Below, in pieces: positions 23,501 through 35,342 of a stretch of 64,000 nucleotides of DNA; the stretch's first letter is position 1, and the number at the start of each line of letters is the position of its first letter. The translations under genes were made by a program, and so were the position numbers. Source of the stretch: Botryotinia globosa (lineage: Eukaryota; Ascomycota; Leotiomycetes; Helotiales; Sclerotiniaceae); contig RCSZ01000004.1 in assembly GCA_014898425.1 (NCBI GenBank), positions 2,820,904 through 2,884,903 of the forward strand. Direction: 5' to 3'. The notes under the pieces were generated by a model. The model was not told the DNA's origin. It was given only the letters and a program-made list of their open reading frames with translations, and made no database searches.

Positions 23501-26500
23501 GCCGATTGTTGATCTTCCTAGATTCTCATGGAACTACTCTGCCGGTGAGATAAGGAACAAAAATAGACCAAGTGAAGAACATCGCTTACGAAAATTCAAA
23601 TACCACGACCTGTTGGGTGCTATTCTTCCAGGATCGTCAGTGGAACAGAGACAATGGAGGAATATGCTTGACTCTAAGAATTTCCCGTGGTTAGAGGAGC
23701 ATAAACTTGGAACGCAGCCCGTGCTGCCCGGAACTGGTTACTTAGCAATTGCAACCGAGGCCGCTCGTCAATTCTTCCATGACAAGCTGACGGTCAATGG
23801 GGCATTCCGATATTTCTTTCCCAACATTAGCATCACATCTGCGTTAAACATCCCACCTTCTGGATCCCAAGTGGAGATTGTTACAACAATGAAATTCGCC
23901 ACTATAACTGCTTCGATTACGTCCAAAACGATTGCAGAGTTCACAATATCTTCTATTCAAGCTGGCAATTGGACGAATCATTGTGTTGGAACTGTCACAA
24001 AGAAGAAGGCTGTTGTCATGGCCCCAAGATTCGATGAAAGTAGATTACAAGAACCAAAGGCTGCTCGAACTTGGTACCGTGGTTTCCAAAGGGTTTCGCT
24101 GAATTACGGACCTGCTTTCAATGGATTAAGTAATATTCGTACCAATCCAGCTCTGGAAGAAGCCGTTGCGGATACTGAGCTCTGCCCTGAAGGTGTCTCC
24201 GAGCACGATTCTGCATATATAGTACATCCCGCAGCCATGGATACCTGCATTCAAGTTGCACTGATTGGAGCACACAAAGGCTCCTTAGCCGGCTTAAGAA
24301 GATCATTTGTTCCAACATCAATGTCTAATGTCTCATTATGGTCCTGGGGCGATGATGATCACATCACTCAGTTGACCCCCGGACAAGGCAAGGTTCTTGC
24401 ACATGCAGAGTTTTTCAGTTTACGTGCCATGAGCGGGTGGTGCCAGCTTTTCTCACCTGAAGGCAAGCCATTGTTTGAGATTGAAGAACTATCATGCACT
24501 CAATACTCGGAAGCTCTTGATGACCTTGGAACGATAGATCGTCACCCATACCTTCGCACTGTATGGAAGCCAGATGTCGATAAGATGATCTCCAACTTGA
24601 CTGATACTTCTCTTCTTGATCTTATTGTTCACAAACGTCCTGGATTTAATATCTGTGAGATTTTGAATACAGAATCATTGGTTTCCGACAATATTCACAA
24701 AGTCCTTGAAAGTGGCTCATCCCTTCGTCGGTACAAGACTTATACTATTATGACTCTCGGCGACATTGATATAGAGCCAATAAAAATAAAGTATGAAGCC
24801 TTTCCCGGTGTTGTAGTGCAGAAGTTGGTTCTAGACGATGTCCCAGAGATGTTCTTTGATTTGGTCATTGTGCCTCAATTTTCCAGCGACGAGATTGATT
24901 TAATCAAACTCAAAGGTCTACTAACACCAGACGGAAACATGCTGCTTTATAGTTCAGAGTTGAAGGATAGCAACACAATCAAAACAGACCTTCAATTGGC
25001 TGGACTCGATACACTTCTTGAAGATCATGAGTCTTTGCTAATTGGTCCCCATAAAGGGGCCAGTTCTGTCCTTCCAGCAGGAGAAATTGTACTTGTCACG
25101 AGAACTTCTCCAACAGTATTCGACTCTCATATATATTCTGGATTGTCAAAGAGTGGAAGATCAACAACCTCAATTTCCCTACAAGACTTCAAATCTCACG
25201 CTAATACAAAAGCAACCTATGTTTTCATTGTGGAATCTGAGTCTAGTCTATTCCATGAATCTTTGACGAGCCAAGAGCTAGCAACGATCCAGTCAATCGC
25301 AAGTGAAGCGACGAATATGCTATGGGTCACTCATGGCAATCTTCTGGAAGGAGGCAATCCTAATGCTGGAATAGTCATTGGACTAGGCCGCTGTCTTCAG
25401 ACAGAGCATCCAACTCTTACTTTCAAAACATTGGACTTGGATCATCGAGATCATATACAGACTATCTCCAACATAATAACCATTCTAGATGCAGCTGACA
25501 GTGGAGACGAAGATAAAGAGTTTATGGTAAAAAACGGCATTTTCTATGTCAGCAGACTTTCTCAAGACCCTCTACTAGATCAACAGTTTGTTGCTGGGGT
25601 TGAAACAGAGCCAAGGTTGATCCCATATGAGCCAGAGAAATGTGTCAGGTTGGGGATCGAGCGCGTCGGTATTTTTGATACGATACACTTTAAGGATGAT
25701 GAGTGGGAAGCTCCACTTAAGCCTGGAGAAGTCGAAGTAGATGTGAAAGCTGTCGGTTTGAATATGAAGGTAAAAGACTCCGAAACTTTTCTGTTTTCTC
25801 AAAGCTAAACTATTACAGGATTTCGCAACGCTTCAAGGAACTTACAATTCGGAAATACTGGGACTTGAAGGTGCTGGTGTAGTTAGAAGCATCGGTCTTG
25901 GGGTTAAAAACGTTGCCATTGGCGATCGAGTAAGCTGGGCTGGCTTTGGAAACTTCCGCAATATCGAAAGATATGACTCCAGATTCCTCCAGAAACTTCA
26001 ACCAGAGGAGACCTTCGATCGGATGTCAAGTATTATGATGCCGTTTTTAACTGCTATATATGGATTAATATATCTTGCCAAGCTTCAACCGGGAGAATCG
26101 GTACTCATCAACTCTGCTACCGGAGGTGTTGGACTTGCGGCCATCCAGATCGCAAAAATGATTGGTGCCGAAATCTTTGCTACTGTTGGAACTCCAGAAA
26201 AGAAGAAATTCTTGATCAAAGAATATGGTCTTCAAGACGATCATGTCTTATCATCGAAAGACGCTAGCTTTGCAGCCGAAATCATGCAGACTACAGGTGG
26301 CCGTGGAGTTGATGTATCACTGAACTCGCTTGTTCGTGAGCAATTGAGAGCCACCTGGAATTGTATAGGACACCACGGTCGTCATATTGAGCTCGGACAG
26401 ACCGATATTCTGGATCAAGGTATATTGGATATGAGTCCTTTCAAGAGAGGCGCCTCTTTTATTGCCATGGACTTAGTTCTTGTTTTCGAACATAAGCCAG

Positions 26501-27954
26501 ATCTTGTTTCTCAGTAAGTTGCTACATTCACGACGGGATCTATTCACACTGACATCCATAGGATCTTGGGCGAAATTATGCAATATTATCGAGAACGTAG
26601 GATTCAAATCCTTCCAAATCTATCGGTCTTTCCTGCTTCTGCAATTGGCCAGGCTTTTGAAGAATTTGGCAAAAGCAGTAGAATTGGAAGAATTGTTGTC
26701 AGCTTTGACACTGAGAAGATCAATGTAAGTTATTTCACGGTTCAATCAAGATGGCGCTAATCAGACGCCTCCCAGTTTGCGAAAAAGAAGAAGTCAATTT
26801 CTTTCAAGTCGAATGGTTCATACTTACTTGTTGGGTGTCTTGGAGGCCTTGGTCGATGTTTGGCTCGTCATATGGTTGAAAAGGGCGCTCGTCACTTGAT
26901 TTTCCTTGGGCGCACTGGTGAAGACCGACCCGAAGCTGCATCCATGATCAAAGATTTCAGAAACGATGGAATCACTGTAGATGTAGTAAAAGGGGATGTT
27001 ACTAGAAGTTCTGACGTTCAAAAAGCAGTCGATTTCGCTGCCGGTCAATTGTTCGGTGTTGTGCAAGGTGTGATGGCTTTAGATGTAAGTTGACAAAAAT
27101 TCGAGATTTGTTGAGTGTATTACTAAACTATGAAATAGGATCGACTTTTTACGAGTCATGATCTAAACAGCTGGGAGTATGCCGTTCGTCCTAAGGTCAC
27201 AGGAACTTGGAATCTTCACAATGCCGTTGCAAGCCACCCTCTAGACTTCTTTGTCATGCTCGGATCATCGTCTGCCTTATCCGGGTTTCCAACCCAAAGC
27301 AATTATTGCGCAGGAAATTCTTTCCTCGAATTCTTTGCGAGATACCGTCAAAGTAAAGGACTACCGGCAACCACCATCTCACTCACCGTCGTCACCGAAG
27401 TTGGATTTGTGAGTCAAAATGAGAGGATTGAAGATGGTCTAGCTAGAACAGGAGTTCATACCATCAACGAAGCTGGTGTCATTGATCTCATTGATACTGC
27501 CATGATGAAGGCCCCCTCCTCATCCTGGAACTTGGATCCACTGGCCAACAACTTCATCGTAACCGGCGTTGAGCCTCTCCAATTAAGCGCCAATCTCGAC
27601 ATCGACAGTATGCCATTTTGGCGACAGCCACGCATTGGACCTGTTTTGAACGCAGTTCTGGCCAAGAAATCAGGAAATGAAGCTGGTCCTGGGCAAAATA
27701 AACGCAGACTTTTTTTACCCGATATCTTGGAGATGATAACAGAGAAATTTTCCCAGACATTCAATGTGGCTGTTGAAGATATTGGTCCAGGAACTGAAGT
27801 AGTGAGGTTTGGTATGGATAGTATGATCGGAACGAGCTTAAGAACGTGGTGTTATAAGATTCTGGGGGCTGATATTGCAGCATCGGAGTTTATGAGCTTA
27901 AATTTGACGGCGGAATCATTGGCGAAGAAGATTTACGATATAAGAAAGGGGTGA
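20564..27954 (+). CDS. boa9: Highly reducing polyketide synthase; candidate BOA9
   Basis: Iterative type I PKS of 2326 residues in nine exons: 20564-20600, 20659-21127, 21181-21703, 21752-21875, 21925-25769, 25819-26513, 26562-26724, 26776-27084, 27139-27954. Domain order KS-AT-DH-(relic MT)-ER-KR-ACP. Seen: KS Cys176 in DTACSSS and His in [11 protein letters not shown] near 310; AT nucleophile in GHSSGEIAS near 645; DH His in [13 protein letters not shown] near 976; ER nucleotide loop [10 protein letters not shown] near 1767; KR loop GCLGGLGR near 1971 with Tyr in [11 protein letters not shown] Ser in FGMDSMIG near 2281. Between DH and ER the methyltransferase region keeps no SAM-binding Gly motif. 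This fits synthesis of the unmethylated side-chain tetraketide proposed for BOA9. No thioesterase domain; boa10 adjoins. Confidence 0.92.
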
Positions 27955-28651
27955 TAGAGGAAGTAAACGGGGCTCGGATTTTTATTGAAATTCTTTTTGA
28001 GTTAGTATTTGTTTGATGTATTCGGTTAGCCTGTGTAATTTATCTTATTTTTCGAAGTTATGTTGGATTTAATTTCAAAAATATCGAGTTCATTTATATC
28101 TGTTTGTGTAGTGTATCTAGTATGGTGAAGTAACTAAACAGACGCAGATGAACATGAAAGTAGGTCTCTTTTAGTTTACAAATGATGGGAAATTAAGGTA
28201 TGCTACTGCTATCTTTCTGTCTCCCGGCTCATCAAATTGGTCCATACATAGAGTAGAGGGGTTGACGTGTTTATCCAGAAACTTCACCCCCTTCACAATA
28301 GCTAGGATTAATTCATTTTTGACACCATATGTATCAAGGCATATAAACTAATCATCAGATACCCAAGAGGCATAGGGATGATTTTCCCAGCCAAGAAATG
28401 CTTCTGTACTTGCCATCACGTGATTAACCTATTTAGCAGGAATATGACAGATGAGAATATCAGTTGAGCAATCGCTATAGCTTATTAAATGCTTGCCATT
28501 AAAATCGGATTCAACATCAAACCAATATTTTATGATTGAACATCCATCACAGTAAATGTGTAAATTTGAAGTCACGTGTCGTGAAAGTACCTAGGTCACT
28601 TTTAATGCCGGTGTATTCAGAATCATGAAGAATGTACTTTCAAGCACCCTA
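27955..28651. other. Intergenic, boa9 3' side
   Basis: The boa9 3' untranslated region and AT-rich spacer, ending at MITE copy 3. No gene recognised. Confidence 0.4.
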
Positions 28652-29072
28652 TAGAGATTGAAGGCGTAAGTTGTGTAAGCCCCATTTTTAATAAAAGTTG
28701 CTGTTTTACGAAATTCTAATACCGCTTTTAGTAATTTTATTAGATATTCAGCTAATCCCCTCAAATTTTCGAAATTTGAAGCTTTTCATCCCTTTTTTCA
28801 ACTTTTATAATTTTAAAGCTTTTAAAACTTTTGAAGCTTTTAATAGATTCTAAATATACTTAGAATAGTATTTCTGAAAAGAAAAATATGAAATTTGATA
28901 AATTTGAGTGATTTTATTAAGGTTAGAATAAATTTATAATATTTTCATTATTTAGAGTTCATTATATAAATTTTCAATTAGTATGATAATATGATTAGTC
29001 AAAATTATAAAAATAGGGAAAAGCTTGATCGCTTTTTGATGTGTTTTACAATACTTACGCCGTCAACCTCCG
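28652..29072. mobile_element. MITE family A, copy 3 (421 bp)
   Basis: Third copy of the element at 14432-14852, same orientation, TA at 28650-28651 and 29073-29074. It lies between the boa9 3' end and the boa8 regulatory sites, which begin about 50 bases after its right end. Confidence 0.85.
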
Positions 29073-29124
29073 TATACTTGAAGTCTCGTATCCATCACCC
29101 TCAAGCATCCCAAACATCTCCGAC

Positions 29125-29135
29125 TCGGTGACCGT
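29125..29135. promoter_or_regulatory. CGG-N3-CCG site 1, boa8
   Basis: TCGGTGACCGT, 341 bases before the boa8 start; both half-sites intact. Confidence 0.5.
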
Positions 29136-29153
29136 GTCCCAAAAAACAAACCT

Positions 29154-29164
29154 TCGGCCTCCGA
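29154..29164. promoter_or_regulatory. CGG-N3-CCG site 2, boa8
   Basis: TCGGCCTCCGA within the larger palindrome TTCGGCCTCCGAA; 29 bases centre to centre from site 1, a spacing much like the pair at boa9. Confidence 0.55.
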
Positions 29165-29475
29165 ATGAGTCTCCATGGTTAATCTTCGGATTCCACGTTC
29201 AATTCCACCATGGATATAGACCCACATCTAGGAGTTTGAGAGCGTATGCATCAACGAAAGCAAAGCCGGTCTATCTTTAAGACTCGATCCTGAGTTACCT
29301 TTAGTCGATGGCGGGGATCTCGTGGTTTAAGTAAATACCGGCAGAGGAAGGAGGTGCGAATAGTAGTCATCATTTCATATGCACGTATGTAATCAACATA
29401 TCATTCGTAGACCATATCATAAATGTCAAGAAAAAAACAATATTCAGACTCGATCCTTCAATCAACACTGCCATT

Positions 29476-31942
29476 ATGACTCAAACCTCCCAAATGAAAG
29501 TTGTAATAGTGGGCGGATCGATCGCAGGCCTAACCCTCGCACACTGTCTATCACGCTATGGAATCGACTACATCATTCTCGAGCGCCGCCACGATATAGC
29601 GCCACAAGTAGGTGCTTCAGTAAGTTTGATGCCTAATGGATCACGAATCTTAGATCAATTGGGAATGTTTGATGCAGTTTCGGAAAATATTGAACCGTGT
29701 ATTTTTATGCAGACATGGGATGAGAATGGGAGGTTGCTTTCTGAAACTGATGCGCCGATTTTGACGGGAAAGAGGTATGTGATTTTCAATTTGAGAAGTT
29801 AGATTGCAGTGAGATTAGATTAAAGGACTGATTTGAGAATAGATTGGGATATACAATTACGTTTTTGGAAAGGGAGACACTTTTGGAAATTCTGTATCGA
29901 CACCTTCCCGACAAATCGAAAGTTCTGACTGGCAAATATGTCAGGTCAATTGAACAGGATAGCAAAGAAGCGGTTGTAGTTTGCGAAGATGGATCAAGGT
30001 ATTCTGGAGATGTGATTGCAGGTGCAGATGGTATCCATAGCACTATCAGATCAGAAATGCGACGACAGATCGCAAAGGAGGGAACAACAAAAGATCTTGA
30101 AGCCTTAAAAAGAGATGAAACTGCTCTTTCGGCAGAATACAGTTGTTTATTCGGCATTTCTAAACCAATTCCAGGCTTGGAAATCGGACATACACATCGC
30201 AGTTCAGGAAAGGGCGCTTCGACTCTGTTGTTTGGTGGAGTTGATGGAAAATTATATTGGTTTCTGTTCACCAAGAACGAAGAAAGGACGTTTGGTGATA
30301 GCATTCCGCGGTATAAAAAAGGCGATGAAACTAATCATGTAGCAAAATACATGCATCATCACGTATCGGGCAACATACTCCTTTCTGAAGTATGGAAAAA
30401 TCGCATCGTGGCAAATTTTGTCACCATCGAGGAAATGGAGAATGAACACTGGAATTGGAACCGCGTTGCATGCCTTGGAGATTCTATACACAAGGTTTGT
30501 GTCCAATCCTTGGAGATGACAATGTACTTTTGTGCTAATGAAGATTCGTTAGATGACACCAAATCTCGGCCAAGGGGCAAATTGTGCAATTGAAAGTGCA
30601 GCAGAAATGGCCAATAATCTAGCAAAAGCGCTAAGAGACGACGGCAGTAAACCTGCTATTGAAGATATCAACAGCGCTCTATCACTCTATTATCAGAAAC
30701 GGAACGTAAGAGCAAATTTGATCGTGAAAGCAGCAAACAAATTCACTCGTGTAGAAGCACTTGCTACGACGGGTGATTGGGTTGCATCTATGTTTATAAT
30801 TCCACGCTTGGGAGATATTCTTGCCGACCGAGGTGCAAAGGTTCAGGTTGGAGCTACGAAGTTGGACTGTCTCCCGATGCCAAAAAGGGCATTGGAAGGG
30901 ACAATGCCTTGGAGTATAAACTCTGGTATTGGAAAGGAGGAAAATCGAAAGCGAAGAGCCCAGCTTGCATTGCCATTGATTCTCATCGCTCTTTGCTTCC
31001 TCTGGGATAAAACACCAGATGCGAAGGAATTTCCAGGGACGAAATCCATCTCGGAGGTAAAATTGGACATGCTGAGCTCTATTGCCAATGCCATACCACT
31101 GGTAACCATCTGGACAATTGAAAGCTACCGTCGCGGAAACGCTCTCACCGTAGCAAATATCTTGTAAGTCACCTTCGCTTCCTGGCTTCTTTTTAACCTA
31201 CTAAGAGAATTAAAACAGCCCTACCGCATTCCTTTTGCTGGCCCAGAAGTTTGGGATCCAACTCATCGCTCCAATCTATTTCTTTTTTCACTACATTCAA
31301 TCACCGCAGGAAAATTTTGCGGCCCTTGACAATCGACTAACAAATATGGCTTTCGCAAAATTGATGCCTCTGGCAATACTTTTGGTCTCCTTGGGTCCCT
31401 CCTATGCCATTTGGAGCTCCATTGAGCTTGAGTCTGCGCAATGGATATACGACAATGCTTGGTATTGGTATCCAGTCTATCTGACCATTTTTCTGAGAAT
31501 TCTGAAATTTGTCGTGAAAGACACTACGCGACTAAACAGGATATATAAACCTACAGCAGATTTGACGTATCTACAGATTTCTTACAGCATCTCCATTCTT
31601 ATTTGTGCAGCATTCTATCTGTACGGAAGCCTCAGTGATTCATCATCGATAGCTTTCCTCACTCAAGGACTTCAACCTCCAATTCAGCCAGTCCAGGCTA
31701 TTCTGGGTGCTGCTTCAAAGCTTTGGGCGGCGAAGCAGACCTATCTATACGGTGCTGCATTCTATTGGACATTTCTTCATTTCGCCGATTTGAAATTCGT
31801 CGGAAAGTTAAAGCAAAGCTGGCTTTTAATTTTGACGATATTTCTCTCTTCTACCCTTTTGGCCGGACCAGGTGCAGGCTTGATAGTAATGTGGGCATGG
31901 AGAGAGGAGATAATGGCGAAAAAATATGTAGTCCTTGAGTAA
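29476..31942 (+). CDS. boa8: FAD monooxygenase with C-terminal membrane domain; candidate BOA8
   Basis: Predicted 761 residues in four exons: 29476-29774, 29843-30494, 30553-31163, 31219-31942. The first ~430 residues are a group A flavin monooxygenase: FAD-binding VVIVGGSIAGLT, a DG motif in AGADGIHSTI, and a GD motif in ACLGDSIHK that meets the next exon at TPNLGQGAN. The remaining third is hydrophobic with six or seven predicted membrane spans (for example LPLILIALCFLW, LMPLAILLVSLG, LLILTIFLSSTLLAGPGA), so the enzyme is probably anchored in the ER membrane. Expected substrate is a botcinin intermediate. The membrane part is not needed for a flavin monooxygenase and could be an anchor or a second activity. 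Two putative regulator sites lie upstream. Confidence 0.85.
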
Positions 31943-32414
31943 ATTGGATGTTGGGCGGTAAGCACGGCAAGTAGAATAACAATCGTGCCAGCAACAACTA
32001 TAACCTTGCTTGAATGATTCCATGTATAAAATTGATTTTAATAAGGTCATATAAACAGAATAGACGGAAGGTTGACTGAGTGAATCGATATGTGTGTTGT
32101 TTTGGTGAAGGATTAGATGACCCTTCGTTATAGATGTGCCACTTTAGACAATGATCAATCGCCAGGCCATCGAATCAGAGCTCACAAGTCTTCCCCTTCC
32201 AATTTTGAGGCTCGGTGACATTCGCTGCTTGAGACCCAACAGCCTTGGAAGATTTCCCCAAAGTTAATCCCCACCTGCTTCGGAGATCTACAATGAACAC
32301 CGAAGGCAACCGACCAAAGGTGCAGCGGTACGAGCTCCACATACGGAGTATATGTATTGATGCATCCCAAATAATGCGTCACAGAACCCTCAATTTCGAA
32401 ATCAATCTGAAAAA
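31943..32414. promoter_or_regulatory. boa8-boa7 intergenic region
   Basis: A 472-bp region upstream of boa7 and downstream of boa8. It is the only boa structural-gene promoter in which I find no complete CGG-N3-CCG element; a degenerate form is at 32212-32222. Confidence 0.4.
32212..32222. promoter_or_regulatory. Degenerate regulator site, boa7
   Basis: TCGGTGACATT keeps the first half of boa8 site 1 (TCGGTGAC) but its second half is CAT instead of CCG. It may be a decayed or weak site, or chance. Confidence 0.25.
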
Positions 32415-34198
32415 ATGTATCAAAGATTGAAGGAAATCAATTTTCGAAACCCTCTGGAGTTGGGATGGAACAGCATCTTTTTAATCTTAGGATTCCTCAT
32501 TCTAGCTGCCATCTTGGTTGCATGGACCCAAAAGCCAGATGAGGAGTTACTGCTCGAGAAGTTGAAAGATCTTGATTTACCGATTGTAGGAGTGGGACCA
32601 AATGTCAACGTTAGTGAGTCTCTAGAAATCGGTACTCAAACTGTAAGCTCTGAAACTTCAGAATAACATGCTGCAATTACTAATCGTACAAAGTATCCAA
32701 ATTCGCCATACGTTATACCGGCCGATCGCGTTCCCATTGTCATTCTGCCAAACTCAGTCATCAACATCATAAAGTCTCTCCCGGAAGCAAAAATATCATT
32801 CGAAAAGGAAGTATACGCTCGACATCTGGCTCATCTCTTGCTCAAAAAAGAACAGAAAATTTTCTCCGAACCGATTCTTAGTTCAATCAAGCAGGACCTT
32901 ACTCGAAATATTTCAAAAACCCTTGATACGTTATGGGAAGAGGTAGAATACGCATTCGAAAAGAATATCGCAACTTTGCCAGAGAACGACGAAGGATGGA
33001 AGAACGTGTCAGTGTATGGAAAGGTACTGAATGTGGTTGCATTGTTATCTGGAAGAGTATTTGTTGGTGCGCCGCTGTGTCGCGAGGAAGAGTGGATCAA
33101 AGCGACAATTGCATACACGATAATCCTCGGGGTGACAGTTGGAATGCTCTGGAAACGCCCTTGGTGGCAACGTAGAATCCTGGCACCTCTGTACTTCCGA
33201 ACTTTAGTTGGTGTGCATAAGAAAGCCGAAGAACTGTTGAAACCACTCCTCGAACGCGAAGCCGCACTCGATCCCTCAGAGTGGGAAAAGAAAGCCGGAG
33301 AACAAAACGATGGACAGCTTATCAGATGGTTACTATCACATACCCCGCAGAAGGGTGGAAAGATTGATGTGAAGCAATTAGCCCATGATCAATTGACAGT
33401 GAGCTTAGCTGCTATTCACACCACCAGCATTACAATATCCCATCTCTTATATGACCTGGCAACCTATCCCGAACATGTAGCTCCGCTCCGGAAAGAACTG
33501 GAATCAGTCATTGCCGAACACAAAACAGCTGGGGGAAATGGAAAATTAAGTAAGGTGGAATTGACCAAATTGTGGAAAATGGATAGTTTTATCAAAGAGT
33601 CGCAAAGATTCAATCCACCAATTCTTGGTAAAAAAAACCCCCACCCCATGAGAGACAAGTTGAGACTAATTCATGATTGTTCTGATTAACAGTCCAGATG
33701 CGTCGATATCTCACCTCTCCACTGGCTCTACCCTCGGGCCATATCCTTCCACCAGGAACCTTTTGTGGAGTCGATGCACAAACGACAAATCGAACAGTCC
33801 CATATTATGAGGCTTCTCCAATAACGCACCAACAAGCACCGTTCGACACATTTGATGGATTCCGCTTCAGCAAACTGCGATCTGTACCAGGAAATGAAAA
33901 TCGATATCAATTCGTTACGTCCAGTACAGAGAGTTTGAACTTTGGGCATGGTATGTTCTCCATTAATCTCGACACGTTCTTTGATTTATGCTTATCGATC
34001 AACGAACTAGGAACCCATGCGTGTCCTGGGCGCTTCTTTGCAAGCAACGAGATCAAGATTGCTTTTGGAGAGGTGTTGTTGAAGTGGGACGTGAGACTTA
34101 AACCGGGAGAAGGAAGGCCAGCAAATTTGTATACTGACACAAACGTGATGCCGAACATGAAAGGAGAGGTGCAGATGAGAAGAAGAGAATTAATTTGA
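32415..34198 (+). CDS. boa7: Cytochrome P450 monooxygenase; candidate BOA7
   Basis: ER-anchored haem monooxygenase of 535 residues in four exons: 32415-32642, 32694-33627, 33693-33950, 34011-34198. Seen: N-terminal anchor (SIFLILGFLILAAILVAW), I-helix segment SLAAIHTTSITIS, ExxR in KESQRFNP, PPILVQMRRYLTSP across intron 2, and haem ligand Cys in FGHGTHACPGRFFAS, which is split by intron 3. It is clearly related to boa4 (same I-helix and FFASNEIK after the haem Cys). Published suggestions place BOA7 in side-chain hydroxylation. Intron 3 is 60 bases, a multiple of three with no stop, so retention would insert 20 residues in the haem loop. Convergent with boa6. Confidence 0.87.
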
Positions 34199-34617
34199 GA
34201 GTCAATGAATGAGAATCGATTCAATGATGGCTTTTTGCGAAGCAGAGGATATATATGCGCTTGCTATGAAATCATGATCTACCGGTACTCAATTATGTTG
34301 TAATGTGCTGTGATTTGTACAGTAAAACCTCTCCGTTAGGGTGCCGATTTTCCTAGTGCCTTTTAACATGTAGGTGACTAATAATTCTGAGCCAGTAGTA
34401 GTTTGAACTCGACTAGTCTTGATCGGTTTATATTTCTGTGATACCTAGTTCATTATTTTCCAATACTGACATATCTACGTATTATGTGATAGTTAGATAC
34501 TAATAATTTTATTGGTATAGTCATAATATACGTAATTCCACGACCAGAAATTATGAGAATATCCTTAAAAAGAAATTATCCTCATATAGAGCACCAGTGG
34601 ACGCTTTACTATAATGT
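34199..34617. other. boa7-boa6 convergent spacer
   Basis: The 3' flank of boa7; no gene. Ends at the family B MITE. Confidence 0.4.
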
Positions 34618-34619
34618 TA

Positions 34620-35092
34620 CGAGGGCCTGTTTTTGATGAGGGCCCGGGTCCGTGCGCAAGCACTTTCTTCACCAAATTCACTCATTTTGGAATTCGATAT
34701 TAATTCAATTTAATATTATTATATATATGAAATATTGAATAAAAATAGAGTGTGATTTAGAGCTTTATAATATAATTTTTGATTTTCAATTAAATATCTT
34801 AAGAAGCTTAAAATATATGATATATTATTCATGCTTGAAATTACTATAGGAAATAGTGCTTATTTTGAAAATCAAAATTGTATATAGAATTTATCAATAT
34901 ATATCGCACTTAAATCTATAAAATTGATATCCAAAAACAATTCATCAAACTTCTATATATATATTGAATTTCAAAGCTTTGTAATGATATTTTGAATTGT
35001 TATATATTTATAAAAGTAGTGAATAAAGCATAGTTTTTGGTGAGGAAATTCGCTTAAATCAAAATCGGGCCCTCATCAAAAACAGGCCCTCG
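34620..35092. mobile_element. MITE family B (473 bp)
   Basis: Terminal inverted repeats are identical for 27 bases (34620-34646 against 35066-35092; they begin CGAGGGCCTGTTTTTGATGA) and are GC-rich against a very AT-rich interior. Flanked by TA at 34618-34619 and 35093-35094. No coding capacity. Perfect ends suggest a fairly recent insertion or escape from RIP. It sits in the convergent 3' spacer of boa7 and boa6, where damage would be least. Confidence 0.88.
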
Positions 35093-35342
35093 TACAGTAC
35101 TCGTAGATGTTAGAATGTCCCATGGAAAAATTCCGAAGTAAGCCGATTACAATTCCGCGCTTTCCGTTGCTTGACTTTATTTGATAAACTTCTAGGTCGC
35201 ACTTTGAATTCCAAAAATTACTAACAAAAATCCCATCAGCAGCAAATCTCACAATTTTATTACTCGTATATCATTAACAAAAAAATCAAACAAGTACAAG
35301 TATTAATATACTATCAAATATCTACGAAGTATGCCTACAATG

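Noticed and set aside
29379..29636. Plus-strand frame overlapping the boa8 start
   Set aside because: Out of frame with the flavin-binding motif; shadow.
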